The notes: a model not told the origin generated them from the sequence alone. 64,000 nt of DNA from Azonexaceae bacterium s22 (GCA_016617495.1 WYCU01000001.1:434001-498000), one strand, 5' to 3'. Counted from the stretch's first letter, positions 11,593-21,596 are shown. Made by a program: numbers and translations.

Positions 11593-12429
11593 ATGCCCCT
11601 GAGCGAACTGATCCGTTATTTCAATGCCGCCGACCAGGCCGGCGAAGCCAGCCTCTACGCCCGGGAAGGCCGGGTCGAGGCCTGGGTACCCGGGTTCCGC
11701 CTGGCCTCGCGGTTTCGTCCGGTCGTGGATGTGCGGCGCGAAGCCATCGTTGGGCATCAGGCCGTGCTTGCGGTACGCGGCGAAGCGGGGCAGGCGGCCG
11801 ACGGCGCTGCACTCTTCGCCTTGTGCGAAACCGAACAATCGGTGGTGCACTTCGACCGCCTGTGCCGCACGCTGCATGCCTTGAATTTTCTCGCCCAGCG
11901 GCAAAGTGTCGGCGGCTATTTGCAATTGCCGGTGCATCCGCGTCATTTGCTGGCCGTACCGAATCAGCACGGGCTGGTTTACGAGGCCATCCTCAAACGC
12001 TGCGGTCTGGCGCCGGACGACATCGTGCTGGAGCTCGACGTGCCCAACCTCCCGCCTGACGCCCATTTCACGCATGCGCTGGCCGCCTACCGCGAGCGCG
12101 GTTATCGCCTGGCCCTGCGCGTGCCGGAAGCGTGTGCCGATCCGGGCGCTGCCTGGGCCGCCGTGCTGGCGCTGCGCCCGGATCGCCTGCGCGTTGCGCC
12201 GACGGCCGGGGCTTGGCAGGCCGCCGCCCGCGATGGCGAAATTCCGTTGGAGCGCGACGGCATTGAAAGCGGCGCCGACTGGCTGCGCGCTTGTGCCGAC
12301 GGCATCGATTTTGCTCTCGGTCCCTTGTTCGGCGAGGCACATGCCGATTGCCGTCCTACCCACAAAGCGTCAGGAAAACCTACAATCCCCCCATCCCGAA
12401 CGGAGACTCGCCATGAAAATCGCCAATAA
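11593..12429 (+). CDS. Degenerate EAL-domain protein, probably not a c-di-GMP phosphodiesterase
   Basis: A protein of 278 residues placed 7 nt after the sulfate-binding protein gene. The fold signature of EAL domains is visible ([18 protein letters not shown], where active enzymes have an E-A-L triplet, then [16 protein letters not shown] and YRLALRV). The catalytic EAL motif itself is replaced by HQAVL, and the later acidic metal ligands are not recognisable. It is more likely a binding or sensory protein than an enzyme. Its 3' end overlaps the start of cysK by 17 nt, so the two are translationally linked; this links a c-di-GMP-type fold with sulfur assimilation. Confidence 0.75.
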   Translation: MPLSELIRYFNAADQAGEASLYAREGRVEAWVPGFRLASRFRPVVDVRREAIVGHQAVLAVRGEAGQAADGAALFALCETEQSVVHFDRLCRTLHALNFLAQRQSVGGYLQLPVHPRHLLAVPNQHGLVYEAILKRCGLAPDDIVLELDVPNLPPDAHFTHALAAYRERGYRLALRVPEACADPGAAWAAVLALRPDRLRVAPTAGAWQAAARDGEIPLERDGIESGADWLRACADGIDFALGPLFGEAHADCRPTHKASGKPTIPPSRTETRHENRQ

Positions 12430-13345
12430 CGTGACCGAACTGGTCGGCAATACGCCGCTGGTCAAGCTCAATCGCCTCACCGCCGATGTCGGCGCCACGG
12501 TGGTCGCCAAGCTCGAATTCTTCAACCCCGGCCACAGCGTCAAGGACCGGATTGCCGTCGCCATGCTCGATGCCGCCCTGGCGGCCGGCAAGATTGGCCC
12601 GGAGACCGTGGTGCTGGAGCCCACTTCCGGCAATACCGGCATCGGCCTGGCCATGGTCTGTGCCGCGCGCGGCATCAAGGCCGCCTTCGTCATGCCGGAA
12701 ACCATGAGCCGCGAACGCAAGCTGCTGCTCAAGGCCTACGGCGCTGAACTGATCCTGACGCCGGGGCCGGAAGGCATGGGCGGCGCGATCGCCAAGGCCA
12801 AGGCGTTGGCCGAGGCCGATCCGAAATATTTCATCCCGCAGCAATTCGAAAACCCGGCCAACCCGGAAATTCACCGCAACACCACCGCCGAGGAAATCTG
12901 GCGCGATACCGACGGCCAGGTCGACATCTTCGTGGCCGGTGTCGGTACCGGCGGCACGGTGACCGGCGTGGGCGAAGTGCTCAAGGCACGGAAGCCCGGC
13001 GTCAAAGTGGTGGCCGTTGAACCGGATGCCTCGCCGGTACTCTCCGGCGGCCAGAAAGGCCCGCACCCGATCCAGGGCATCGGCGCCGGCTTCGTGCCGG
13101 GCGTGCTCAATACGCAGGTGTACGACGAGGTCATCCGCGTCAAGAACGACGACGCGTTCGCCACGGCCCGCCAGATGGCGACCGAGGAAGGCCTGCTGGT
13201 CGGCATTTCCTCCGGCGCCGCCACCTGGGCCGCGCTGGAACTGGCCAAGCGTCCCGAAAACGCCGGCAAGTTGATCGTCGTCATCATTCCCTCCTTCGGC
13301 GAGCGTTACCTGTCGACGGCCCTTTACCAGCATCTCGACGTGTGA
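12413..13345 (+). CDS. cysK: Cysteine synthase A (O-acetylserine sulfhydrylase)
   Basis: A PLP enzyme of 310 residues making cysteine from O-acetylserine and sulfide. The cofactor lysine lies in HSVKDRI (Lys44), the substrate loop is TSGNTG (71-76) and the phosphate loop GTGGT is near 178. [10 protein letters not shown] and SSGAA are also present. The length and the [10 protein letters not shown] segment fit CysK rather than CysM. The start at 12413 lies inside the 3' end of the EAL-like gene and the stop overlaps the GTG start of the next gene, so four genes are packed as one operon. Confidence 0.95.
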   Translation: MKIANNVTELVGNTPLVKLNRLTADVGATVVAKLEFFNPGHSVKDRIAVAMLDAALAAGKIGPETVVLEPTSGNTGIGLAMVCAARGIKAAFVMPETMSRERKLLLKAYGAELILTPGPEGMGGAIAKAKALAEADPKYFIPQQFENPANPEIHRNTTAEEIWRDTDGQVDIFVAGVGTGGTVTGVGEVLKARKPGVKVVAVEPDASPVLSGGQKGPHPIQGIGAGFVPGVLNTQVYDEVIRVKNDDAFATARQMATEEGLLVGISSGAATWAALELAKRPENAGKLIVVIIPSFGERYLSTALYQHLDV

Positions 13346-14469
13346 GCCGCTTCGACGAGATCATCGACCGCCGCGATTCGGATTCCGAAAAGTGGCGGAA
13401 ATATGCGGGGCGCGACATCCTGCCGCTGTGGGTGGCGGACATGGATTTCGCCGCGCCGCCGGCCGTTCTGGCGGCGCTGCATCGGCGCATCGAGCATGGG
13501 GTGCTTGGGTATGGCGGCCCGTGGCCGTCGCTTGTGGCGTCCGTGCTCGCTCACCTGGAAAGCGAGTACGACTGGCAAATCGAGGCGGAATGGATCGTCT
13601 GGTTGCCGGGGCTGGTGACCGGGCTCAATGTCGCCTGCCGGGCCGTCGAGGGGGATGTCCTGACGGCCACGCCGATCTACCCGCCCTTCCTCTCCGCCCC
13701 GCGCCTTTCCGGTCGTGCCCTGCATCGCGTCGAGCTGGCCTTCGATGGTCGCTGGCACTGGGACAAATCGGCCCTGGAAACGGCGTCGACCGCGACAACC
13801 CGCCTCTTCCTGCTCTGCCATCCGCACAATCCGGTGGGCCGCTGCTGGTCGCGCGACGAGCTGTCGATGCTCGCCGACTACGCCGAGCGCCACGACCTCG
13901 TGGTCTGTTCGGACGAGATTCACTGCGGCCTGGTGCTTGACCAAGACAAGCGGCATATCCCCTTTGCCAGCCTTTCCCCGGAAACGGCCCGCCGCACCAT
14001 CACGCTGATGGCGCCTTCCAAGACCTTCAACATTCCCGGTCTCGGCTGTGCCTTCGCGGTGATTGCCGACCCGGCCCTGCGTCGGGCCTTCATTCGCGCG
14101 CAGCAAGGCATCGTGCCGCATGTGAACGTGCTCGGGCTCGCGGCTGGCGAGGCGGCTTATCGCCACGGCAGCGAATGGCATGCCGAACTGCTGGATTACC
14201 TGCGCGGCAACCGCGAACGGGTGATTGTCGCGGTCGACGCCGAAAAAGGGGTAAAAATGGGGCCGGTCGAGGCGACCTATCTGGCCTGGATCGATGTGCG
14301 CGAACTCGGCCTCGCCGATCCGGCAGCACATTTCGAAGCCCATGGCCTGGGCTTGTCCAACGGCGCCGATTTCGGTGCGCCGGGCTGGCTGCGGCTCAAT
14401 TTCGGCTGTCCGCGCGCGACGCTGGATGAAGCGTTGCTGCGTTTTTCCAGAGGCTGCCGCGCCGCATGA
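13342..14469 (+). CDS. patB: PatB/MalY-type pyridoxal-phosphate C-S lyase (cystathionine beta-lyase)
   Basis: A class I/II aminotransferase-fold protein of 375 residues, starting with GTG that overlaps the cysK stop (GTGA). Seen: [15 protein letters not shown] and [10 protein letters not shown] at the N-terminus, as in MalY/Pat[13 protein letters not shown]; the [10 protein letters not shown] strand; and the PLP lysine in [12 protein letters not shown]. These enzymes cleave cystathionine or other cysteine S-conjugates to a thiol, pyruvate and ammonia. Context right after cysK suits a link from cysteine to methionine. A dispersed repeat copy (14225-14259) encodes [11 protein letters not shown] just before the conserved EATYLAW strand, in a region that is a variable linker in relatives. 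Confidence 0.88.
   Translation: MSRFDEIIDRRDSDSEKWRKYAGRDILPLWVADMDFAAPPAVLAALHRRIEHGVLGYGGPWPSLVASVLAHLESEYDWQIEAEWIVWLPGLVTGLNVACRAVEGDVLTATPIYPPFLSAPRLSGRALHRVELAFDGRWHWDKSALETASTATTRLFLLCHPHNPVGRCWSRDELSMLADYAERHDLVVCSDEIHCGLVLDQDKRHIPFASLSPETARRTITLMAPSKTFNIPGLGCAFAVIADPALRRAFIRAQQGIVPHVNVLGLAAGEAAYRHGSEWHAELLDYLRGNRERVIVAVDAEKGVKMGPVEATYLAWIDVRELGLADPAAHFEAHGLGLSNGADFGAPGWLRLNFGCPRATLDEALLRFSRGCRAA
13785..13798 (-). repeat. Core-only match to the dispersed repeat, inside patB
   Basis: Exact 14-base core TTGTCGCGGTCGAC on the minus strand, without the A-tracts. It is read antisense by patB (encoding STATT). It could be a chance match or a decayed copy. Confidence 0.4.
14225..14259 (+). 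repeat. Dispersed 35-bp repeat, copy 3 (inside patB, sense)
   Basis: Core TTGTCGCGGTCGAC, GCCG, A5, GGGG, TAAAAATG. It is in frame with patB and contributes [11 protein letters not shown]. Confidence 0.85.
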
Positions 14470-14741
14470 GTCAGTACGCACTCACTTTGCTGCTGGTGTT
14501 CGGGGCGCTGGTCACGCAAGCGACGGTCGCCGGGCTGGCCACCGCCACCTATCTGAGCCGGCGCAAGCCGCTGGCCTGGGCCGGCGTGGCCATGGCGGCG
14601 CTGGTCATGGCCCTGCAACAGGCGTGGACGCTGGAACTGGCGGTGCGTACCGGGATTTACGATTTTCGCCAGGCCGTCCTTGCGGCCGCCGTGGCGCTGC
14701 TCATGCTCGGCGTGGTGTTCGGGTTCAGGCGCTCGGCCTGA
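14466..14741 (+). CDS. Small inner-membrane protein of unknown function
   Basis: A protein of 91 residues with three hydrophobic stretches (about 5-28, 34-52 and 66-85) separated by an SRRKP loop. I do not recognise a family. The ATG overlaps the patB stop (ATGA), so it is the last gene of the sulfur group. Its 3' end overlaps the convergent formyl-THF cyclo-ligase gene by 17 nt. Confidence 0.7.
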   Translation: MSQYALTLLLVFGALVTQATVAGLATATYLSRRKPLAWAGVAMAALVMALQQAWTLELAVRTGIYDFRQAVLAAAVALLMLGVVFGFRRSA

Positions 14742-15303
14742 AGGCGCCGGCTTCGGTGACAATCCAGTCCAGGCGCTGATCGTGGGCTTCCGGGCGAATG
14801 CTGTCGAGCCGGTTGATTTCAAAGCCGACACCAACGGCCAGCGGGCGGGGCGCAAGCGCCGCCAGCGTGCGGTCGAAAAACCCGCCGCCGTATCCCAGGC
14901 GATAACCCGCCGCATCGAAACCGTTGAGCGGCAGCAGGATCAGGTCGGGCACCAGCCAATCCCCCGTGGTTGGGGTCGGAATGCCGTAGCGGTCGGGGGC
15001 CAGCGGCGCATCCGTCGTCCAGGCGCGGAAGGCCAGGGCTTGCCCGGCTTCGACGACCACCGGCAGGGCCGCGCGGACGCCCGCAGCCATCCACCGGGCC
15101 AGCAGGGGGCGAACATCGGGCTCGTGCTTGATCGGCCAGCAGAAGGCGGCAATGCCCGGCCGCGGCAAGCTGGCGAGCGCATGGCCGACAATGCGCGCCG
15201 ACAGGGCATCCCGTTTAGCATCGCTCATGGCCGCGCGCCGGGCCACCATCTCCCGCCGCGAGGCTTGTCGCCACACCGTGTTATCCTCGAATCGCGTCAC
15301 CAT
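14725..15303 (-). CDS. 5-formyltetrahydrofolate cyclo-ligase
   Basis: A protein of 192 residues converting 5-formyl-THF to 5,10-methenyl-THF with ATP. Family motifs: the RR-x-MVARR start, FCWPIKHEPDVRPLL, PDLILLPLNGFD, and the strongly conserved YRLGYGGGFFDRTL nucleotide loop, followed by GVGFEI. In many proteobacteria this gene (ygfA) follows zapA and 6S RNA; here it sits about 15 kb away from that locus. It is divergent from slt, whose start codon is only 14 nt away. Confidence 0.92.
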   Translation of the reverse strand: MVTRFEDNTVWRQASRREMVARRAAMSDAKRDALSARIVGHALASLPRPGIAAFCWPIKHEPDVRPLLARWMAAGVRAALPVVVEAGQALAFRAWTTDAPLAPDRYGIPTPTTGDWLVPDLILLPLNGFDAAGYRLGYGGGFFDRTLAALAPRPLAVGVGFEINRLDSIRPEAHDQRLDWIVTEAGAFRPSA

Positions 15304-15317
15304 CCAGCGAATCTAGC

Positions 15318-17249
15318 ATGAAGTTTTCCGTTCTACTCGTCGCCTTCGTCCTCGCCCTCCCGGCACTTGCCCAGGAAAGCCGCGACAGTGTCTATCTTGC
15401 CGCCCGCGATGCCTTCCGCGCCGGCGACCGCGCCAAACTCGACCGGGCCGCCGCCCAGCTCGGCAACCACGAACTCGCCCCCTACGTCGAGAACTACCAG
15501 TTGCGCATGACCATGGATCAGGGCGACAGCTCGGCCACCCAGGCGTTTCTGCGCCGCTACGAAGGGACGTTCGTGGCTGAAAAGCTGCGTGCGGACTGGA
15601 TTCGCTGGTTCGGCAAGCGCGGCTACTGGAGTGAAATCCAGCGCGAATATCCGGGCCTGCTGGCGCCCGAGGCGGATGTCACCTGCTACTACCAGCAGGC
15701 CCGCCTGGCCAACGGTGATCTGGCGGTGCTCGACGATGCCGGCAAGCTCTGGCTGGTCCAGCTCGAACCGCCCGAAGCCTGCCGGCCGGTGCTCGAAGCG
15801 CTGATCCGCAACAACCGCGTGACGGCGGACGATGTCTGGGCGCGGGCACGCCGCCAGTTTGAAGCCAACAAGACCGCACCCGCGAAGCTCACCCTCTCCG
15901 CGCTGCCGGACAGCCAGATGCCGGAGGCCAAGAGTCTGGATCTGGTCCTTGCCAGCCCGATGGGTTATCTCGCCCGCCAGCCTGCCAACTGGTACGCCTC
16001 GCGTGCCGGCCGGGAACTGGCGGCCTTGGCGATTCAACGCATCGCCACCAACGATCCGCGTGCCGCCGCGGGGGAACTGGAAAAACTGCAGTCGCGCATG
16101 CAGGCAGGCGAACGGGAGTGGGCCTGGAGCCAGATCGCCCTGCAAGGGGCCAAGCGCCACTATGGCGAAGCCTTGACCTGGTACGCCCAGGCCGGGAGCA
16201 CGCCGCTCTCCGACGATGCCTTGCAATGGAAAGTACGTGCCGCTTTGCGCGCCAACGACTGGAGCGTCGTGTTGGCGAGCATCCGTGAAATGGCGCCGAG
16301 CCTCGCCGCCCAGCCGGAATGGATTTACTGGCTGGGGCGGGCCTACAAGGCGGGCGGACTGACTACCGATGCCGATGCCTTGTTCGAAAAGGTCGCCGGG
16401 CAAGCGAATTTCTACGGCAATCTGGCCGACGAGGAGCTGGGACGCAAGGTGACGGTGCCGCCGCGCGCCAAGGCGCCGACAGTGGAAGAGCAAAAAGGTG
16501 CACGCGACAACCCGGGCTTGCGCCGGGCAATGGCCTTCTTCCGGCTCGACATGCGTACCGAAGCCGTCCGCGAATGGAACTGGTCGTTGCGCGGCATGAG
16601 CGACCGCGAACTGCTGGCCGCCGCGCAACTGGCCAAGGCCAACCAGATCTGGGACCGCACGATCAATACCGCTGAACGCACGCGCGACGAGCACGATTTC
16701 TCGCTGCGCTTCATCGCCCCGTATGGCGATCAGGTGCGCCCGGCCGCGCTCAACCAATCCCTCGACGATGCCTGGGTCTATGGCTTGATGCGTCAGGAAA
16801 GCCGCTTCATTCCCAGCGCGAAATCGCATGTCGGCGCCTCGGGCCTGATGCAATTGATGCCCGCAACGGCGAAATGGGTGGCCAAGAAGATCGGTCTGAA
16901 AGATTTCAACCCGGCACGCGTTCATGACACCGAAACCAACGTGCTGCTGGGCACCAGCTACATGCGGATGGTCATGGACAACCTCGACAATCACCCGGTA
17001 CTGGCCTCGGCTGCCTACAACGCCGGCCCCGGCCGCGCCCGCAAATGGCGGGCCGATCAGCCGCTGGAAGGCGCCATCTATGCCGAAACCATTCCGTTCA
17101 GCGAAACGCGCGATTACGTCAAGAAGGTGATGAGCAATTCGGTGTACTACTCGGCCCAGTTCAACGGCAGTCCCGATTCGCTCAAGGCCCGGCTGGGGGT
17201 CGTGGGGGCACGTGTGTCCGATGCGCCCAAGGACAGCGATTTGCCGTAA
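15318..17249 (+). CDS. slt: Soluble lytic murein transglycosylase, Slt70 type
   Basis: A periplasmic protein of 643 residues with a signal peptide (MKFSVLLVAFVLALPALA). About 450 residues of helical repeats form the ring seen in Slt70. The C-terminal lysozyme-like domain follows, with catalytic Glu in GLMRQESRF (about 493), SGLMQLMPATA, the LLGTSYM segment and AYNAGPGRA. It cleaves peptidoglycan glycan strands, leaving 1,6-anhydro ends. Length is that of the family. It is followed 35 nt later by the DUF1631 gene. Confidence 0.94.
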   Translation: MKFSVLLVAFVLALPALAQESRDSVYLAARDAFRAGDRAKLDRAAAQLGNHELAPYVENYQLRMTMDQGDSSATQAFLRRYEGTFVAEKLRADWIRWFGKRGYWSEIQREYPGLLAPEADVTCYYQQARLANGDLAVLDDAGKLWLVQLEPPEACRPVLEALIRNNRVTADDVWARARRQFEANKTAPAKLTLSALPDSQMPEAKSLDLVLASPMGYLARQPANWYASRAGRELAALAIQRIATNDPRAAAGELEKLQSRMQAGEREWAWSQIALQGAKRHYGEALTWYAQAGSTPLSDDALQWKVRAALRANDWSVVLASIREMAPSLAAQPEWIYWLGRAYKAGGLTTDADALFEKVAGQANFYGNLADEELGRKVTVPPRAKAPTVEEQKGARDNPGLRRAMAFFRLDMRTEAVREWNWSLRGMSDRELLAAAQLAKANQIWDRTINTAERTRDEHDFSLRFIAPYGDQVRPAALNQSLDDAWVYGLMRQESRFIPSAKSHVGASGLMQLMPATAKWVAKKIGLKDFNPARVHDTETNVLLGTSYMRMVMDNLDNHPVLASAAYNAGPGRARKWRADQPLEGAIYAETIPFSETRDYVKKVMSNSVYYSAQFNGSPDSLKARLGVVGARVSDAPKDSDLP

Positions 17250-17284
17250 TATCGACGTTTGCCCGCCCTCGTGCCGGAGTTTTC

Positions 17285-19330
17285 ATGTCCCTCAACGCCG
17301 CTACTGAAGCTTTGCCGGTTCCGGATGATGCCTTTGAAATCCTCAGGGATTGCCGGGTATTTTTCCAGAAGCAGCTGGTGCGGCTGTTGCACGAATGCGA
17401 GCCGTTGCCGCAAGAGGCCTTGCGTGCCTTTGCCTTGGCCGTAGGCGAGCATTACGACGAAATGGCTGCCAGCCAACGCCGCAGCAGTTTCGACCAGTTG
17501 GGCGGACTGACGGCGTCCAAGATTTCCCTGGTGGGCGAGAACGACCTGGAAATCGACATTCGCCTCGGCGACTTCTCCACCCGCTTGCAGGAGCGCAATG
17601 GCGCGGAGCTCTGGCGGGTCTATCTGCGCTTCATTACCTTGCTGGGCAGACCGGACATGCCCCAGGCCGATAATCCGGTTGGCCTGAAGGGCATCGTCAA
17701 GGGCATGCTTGCCTTGTCGACCGCTTTGGGCGAATCCCACGACCGGGCGCTGGAGCGCATTGCCCGATATGAAGATTACCTGACCGAATTCCTGCCCGGA
17801 GTCTACGCCGCGACCAACGATTTCCTGATCGGCCGCAAGGTCTCCGCTGCACAGGCCAGTATCGTCACCGCGCCGGATGCGGCTGTGCCGCATCCTTCCG
17901 GCGCGACGGGGGCGTCGCGTACCGAAGATGCCGCGGTCACGCTCCAGCAAAGTCTGATTGCCCGGCATGCCGCGGGCGGCGCGCCCGCTGGCGAATGGAG
18001 TGGCGGCTTTGCGGCGTCGCTCCTGACCCAGGCGATGTTCGGGCAGTTGCTGACCCGTCTGGACGAGCTGGAACGTACCGCAAGCACGGTGGGTGAGGGC
18101 GCGGCCCTGAAACCGCTCAGCGCTGCCACGCTGGGCGTGCCCGGCAGTGCGCCGGAAGCGGCGGCAATCGATGCGCTGGCGATGATTTTCGAGGCCATTT
18201 TCGAAGAGCCCAGCCTGCCGGATGCAATCAAGACGGCGTTGTCCAGCCTGCAGATCCCGACGCTGCGGGCGGCCATGCTCGACCCGGCATTCTTCAGCGC
18301 GGATGCGCACCCGGCGCGGCAGTTGCTCGACAAGATGGCGCGTGCCGCCATCGGCCTGCCGATCGATGTCTCTTCACGGCATCCCTTGTGCGTGCACATT
18401 CGCGAGATTGCTTCCCGCGTGCGTGCCGAATTCGTCAATGACACTGCTGTGCTCGCCGCTCCGACCGCCGAGCTCGAAAAAATGATCGCCGAGCGCGATG
18501 CGAAAGCCGGGCAATGCGCCACGGCTTTCCGTTCGATCCTGCAACGTCTGGAGCAAAGCGATCTGGCCGAGCAACGCAGCCGTCAGGCCATCGACCAGCT
18601 CTGCATGCGGACCGATCTACCGGCGGGCATCGCCCGTTTCCTCCGCGAGCACTGGCAACGCGTGCTGCGTCAAACCTGGCTGGAGAGCGGCGAGGACAGT
18701 AGCGCGTGGCGCGAGCAACTTGATGTCGCGGAAAAATTGATCTGGAGCGTGACGCCCAAGGCCGAGATGGAGGAGCGCAAGTTGCTGGCGCGGGAGCTGC
18801 CGACCATGTTGCAGCGCCTGACGGCCGGTATGCAGCGGATCGCAGTGCCGGAAGCGGTGCGCGGCGAGTTTCTCGATACCTGCTTTGCCTTGCAGACCGC
18901 TGCGATGCGCGGTGTGGCGCTGCCGCAGAGCGCGGCGCCGGCAGATAATACGAGTGCGGCCCGCCCTGCGGCCACGGTGATGCCATCGCAGAGCGAGGTG
19001 CGTGTCGGCGACCATGTGCTGCGCATCTACGATCTGGCCGGCGCATCCCGCGGCATCGGTAGAACCGGCACCCAGGCCCTGCGCGTGGGCGAATGGCTGG
19101 CATTCCGCATGGCCGACGACGAAATGCTGTGCGGCCGTATCTGCCATATCGGCAAGGAGGGGGGCAAGTTGCTGCTGGCCAACCCGGACTGGGGTTTTGC
19201 GGTGATCCTGCATCCGTCGATTGCCGATCGCCAGATCAAGGATGGCAAGGCGTATGTCGCCTCGCAGACTTCGCTCTTCAACTTCGCTGCCGAACAGGCG
19301 CTGCGGCGCTCGCCCAAAGCGGTGTCGTAA
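17285..19330 (+). CDS. DUF1631-family protein
   Basis: A soluble protein of 681 residues from ATG 17285. The frame stays open further upstream into the slt 3' end, but that part is a shadow of slt. The pattern is DUF1631-like: an N-terminal F-x-LRDCR...QLVRLLHECEPLPQEALR region, a long helical middle, and a C-terminal beta-rich part with LRVGEWLAFR and LLLANPDWGFAVILHP. Its biochemical role is not known. It is not clearly in an operon, although the gap to slt is short. Confidence 0.7.
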   Translation: MSLNAATEALPVPDDAFEILRDCRVFFQKQLVRLLHECEPLPQEALRAFALAVGEHYDEMAASQRRSSFDQLGGLTASKISLVGENDLEIDIRLGDFSTRLQERNGAELWRVYLRFITLLGRPDMPQADNPVGLKGIVKGMLALSTALGESHDRALERIARYEDYLTEFLPGVYAATNDFLIGRKVSAAQASIVTAPDAAVPHPSGATGASRTEDAAVTLQQSLIARHAAGGAPAGEWSGGFAASLLTQAMFGQLLTRLDELERTASTVGEGAALKPLSAATLGVPGSAPEAAAIDALAMIFEAIFEEPSLPDAIKTALSSLQIPTLRAAMLDPAFFSADAHPARQLLDKMARAAIGLPIDVSSRHPLCVHIREIASRVRAEFVNDTAVLAAPTAELEKMIAERDAKAGQCATAFRSILQRLEQSDLAEQRSRQAIDQLCMRTDLPAGIARFLREHWQRVLRQTWLESGEDSSAWREQLDVAEKLIWSVTPKAEMEERKLLARELPTMLQRLTAGMQRIAVPEAVRGEFLDTCFALQTAAMRGVALPQSAAPADNTSAARPAATVMPSQSEVRVGDHVLRIYDLAGASRGIGRTGTQALRVGEWLAFRMADDEMLCGRICHIGKEGGKLLLANPDWGFAVILHPSIADRQIKDGKAYVASQTSLFNFAAEQALRRSPKAVS

Positions 19331-19384
19331 AGCGGGCATTTGCCTTAAAATCACACCTTTATCGAATAATTTCCGGGGTTTTCC

Positions 19385-20347
19385 ATGGACGTCAAGAAGG
19401 TCTTGCTACTGGGGGGTAGCGGTTTTGTCGGTACCTACATCGCCAATCGGCTCTCTCAGCGCGGCATTGAGGTCACCATTCCCACCCGCCGCCGCGAGCG
19501 CACCAAGGCCCTCATCATCCAGCCCAACATCGAGATGCCGGAAGTCAACATCCATGAAGAAGGGGTGCTGGAAGGCTTGATGCGCGATCAGGATGTCGTC
19601 ATCAACCTCGTTGGCGTTCTGCACAGCCGCGACGTCAAGCTGCCGTACAGCGCGGATTTCGCCAATGCGCACGTGGAACTGCCGAAGAAGATCATCGCTG
19701 CCTGCAAGGCGGCCGGCGTGCGCCGCTTGCTGCACATGAGCGCGCTGGGTGCCGATCCCAAGGGGCCGTCCGAGTACCTTTGTTCCAAGGGTGACGGCGA
19801 GGCCGTGGTGATGGCGGCTCAGGGTGACCTGGATGTCACCGTGTTCCGCCCCTCCGTCATCTTCGGTCTCGGCGATTCCTTCCTGAATACCTTCGCCTCC
19901 GTGCTGCGCAAATTCCCCTTCTTCCCGCTGGGTTTCGGCCATGCCCGCTTCCAGCCGGTCTGGGTGGCCGATGTGGCCGATGCCTTCGTGGCGGCCATGG
20001 GCGACGAATCCACCTACGGTCAGGCTTACGATCTGGTCGGTCCCCGGATCTACACCTTGCGCGAGCTGGTTGACTACACCGCAGCTTTGGTCGGTAGCAA
20101 GGCGCGCATCATCGCCCTCTCCGAAGGCTGGGCCTACCTCCAGGCCGGCCTGATGTGGTTGTCGCCGAAGCCGCTCATGTCGCCGGACAACCTGCGCTCC
20201 ATGGAGCGTGACAGCGTCTGCGACGGCCGGTGCAACCTGCCGGCAGCTTGGCATCCGACTGCGCTGGAATCCATTGCGCCGACCTATATCACGCTCAATA
20301 CGCCGAAGGGCAAGCTCGACAGCTTCCGCTTCCGCGCCGGCCGCTGA
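19385..20347 (+). CDS. NDUFA9-like atypical SDR, NAD(P)-binding epimerase/reductase-type protein
   Basis: A protein of 320 residues with an N-terminal Rossmann nucleotide loop (LLLGGSGFVGTYIA), then INLVGVLHS, RLLHMSALGA and FRPSVIFGLGDSFLN. It is the bacterial relative of the complex I assembly/accessory subunit NDUFA9. The SDR catalytic Y-x3-K is altered to Y-LCSKG in the position where Ser/Tyr/Lys are expected, so activity is uncertain. The next gene (cca) follows 16 nt later. Confidence 0.82.
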   Translation: MDVKKVLLLGGSGFVGTYIANRLSQRGIEVTIPTRRRERTKALIIQPNIEMPEVNIHEEGVLEGLMRDQDVVINLVGVLHSRDVKLPYSADFANAHVELPKKIIAACKAAGVRRLLHMSALGADPKGPSEYLCSKGDGEAVVMAAQGDLDVTVFRPSVIFGLGDSFLNTFASVLRKFPFFPLGFGHARFQPVWVADVADAFVAAMGDESTYGQAYDLVGPRIYTLRELVDYTAALVGSKARIIALSEGWAYLQAGLMWLSPKPLMSPDNLRSMERDSVCDGRCNLPAAWHPTALESIAPTYITLNTPKGKLDSFRFRAGR

Positions 20348-20363
20348 GCGTATCCGACCGCCG

Positions 20364-21596
20364 ATGGAGATTTACATCGTCGGCGGTGCCGTGCGTGACG
20401 AATTGCTCGGTCGGCCAGTGGTCGACCGCGATTACGTGGTTGTCGGCGCTACGCCGGAAACCATGCTGGCCAAGGGCTTCAAGCCTGTAGGCCGGGATTT
20501 TCCCGTTTTTCTCCATCCCGAAACGCACGAGGAATATGCGCTCGCTCGTACCGAGCGCAAAACGGGCCATGGTTACCATGGCTTTACCTTCCATGCGGCG
20601 CCGGAAGTCACGCTGGCGCAGGATCTTGCGCGCCGTGACCTGACCATCAATGCCATGGCACGCGGCACCGACGGAGCATTGGTCGACCCGTTTGGCGGAC
20701 AACAGGATCTGGCGGCGCGCGTACTGCGGCATGTCGGCCCTGCATTCGCCGAAGATCCAGTGCGTGTGCTTCGGCTGGCAAGATTTGCCGCCCGGTTTGC
20801 CGATTTTTCCGTGGCGCCGGAAACCTTGGCGCTGATGCGCGGGATGGTCGCGGCCGGGGAAGTCGATCATCTCGTGCCGGAACGCGTCTGGCAGGAAGTG
20901 GCGCGCGGCCTGATGGAGGATCGCCCCTCGCGCATGTTCGAGGTATTGCGCGAATGCGGGGCGCTTGCGCGCTTGTTGCCCGAAGTCGATGCGTTGTTTG
21001 GGGTGCCGCAGCGGGCGGATTATCACCCCGAGGTCGACACCGGTATTCACACCCTGATGGTGATCGACGAAGCAGCCACCCGCGGCTACGCGCTCCCGGT
21101 GCGCTTTGCCGGATTGACGCATGATCTCGGGAAGGCAACGACACCGGCCGATGTGCTGCCCCGCCATATCGGCCACGAAATCCGCAGCCTGGCCTTGGTC
21201 GAGGCCCTGTGCGAACGTTTGCGCGTGCCCACCGATTGCCGCGACCTCGCCCGTTTGACCGCCCGCTACCATGGCGACGTGCATCGTTCTGCCGACTTGC
21301 GCGCGGCAACGATTGTCAGCCTGCTGGAAAAGACCGACGCCTTGCGCCGTCCGGAGCGTTTCCGGCAGCTCTTGCAGGCTTGCCAGGCGGATTACAACGG
21401 CCGGGCGGGTTGGCAACAGCGTCCTTACGCCAGCCCGGAGCGGCTGCTGGAGGCACTTGTCGCGGTCAACGCCGTAAATGCAGGCAAAATCGCAGCGAGT
21501 TGCGCGGATAAGTCCAATATTCCGGAACGCATCCATGCCGCACGGGTCGAGGCCGTTCGTGCTGCCTTAAAGGAGTCGCGAGAGGAGCAGCAATAG
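20364..21596 (+). CDS. cca: CCA tRNA nucleotidyltransferase, multifunctional class II type
   Basis: A protein of 410 residues that adds or repairs the CCA end of tRNA. Motifs: IYIVGGAVRDELLG, DRDYVVVGATP, RDLTINAMA with the catalytic aspartates nearby, EDPVRVLRLARFAARF, and in the C-terminal half an HD-type motif (THDLGKATTP) plus YHGDVHR, the phosphohydrolase part of gamma/betaproteobacterial CCA enzymes. ATG 20364 is chosen because the conserved MEIYIVGG begins there; a longer frame to 20208 overlaps the previous gene. It overlaps the convergent DUF2905 gene by 30 nt. Confidence 0.94.
   Translation: MEIYIVGGAVRDELLGRPVVDRDYVVVGATPETMLAKGFKPVGRDFPVFLHPETHEEYALARTERKTGHGYHGFTFHAAPEVTLAQDLARRDLTINAMARGTDGALVDPFGGQQDLAARVLRHVGPAFAEDPVRVLRLARFAARFADFSVAPETLALMRGMVAAGEVDHLVPERVWQEVARGLMEDRPSRMFEVLRECGALARLLPEVDALFGVPQRADYHPEVDTGIHTLMVIDEAATRGYALPVRFAGLTHDLGKATTPADVLPRHIGHEIRSLALVEALCERLRVPTDCRDLARLTARYHGDVHRSADLRAATIVSLLEKTDALRRPERFRQLLQACQADYNGRAGWQQRPYASPERLLEALVAVNAVNAGKIAASCADKSNIPERIHAARVEAVRAALKESREEQQ
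21458..21492 (+). repeat. Decayed copy of the dispersed repeat, inside cca
   Basis: TTGTCGCGGTC then AAC instead of GAC, a broken first A-tract and a final GGCAAAATC. In frame it reads VAVNAVNAGKI, close to the V-A-V-D-x-x-K-x-x-K-I pattern of intact copies. Confidence 0.45.

Noticed and set aside
16314-16680. Alternative frames inside slt and other large genes with start codons
   Set aside because: All are out of frame with strong domain matches.
20420-20434. Core-like GGTCGACCGCGAT in cca
   Set aside because: It encodes the conserved DRDYVVVG motif of CCA enzymes; no A-tracts.
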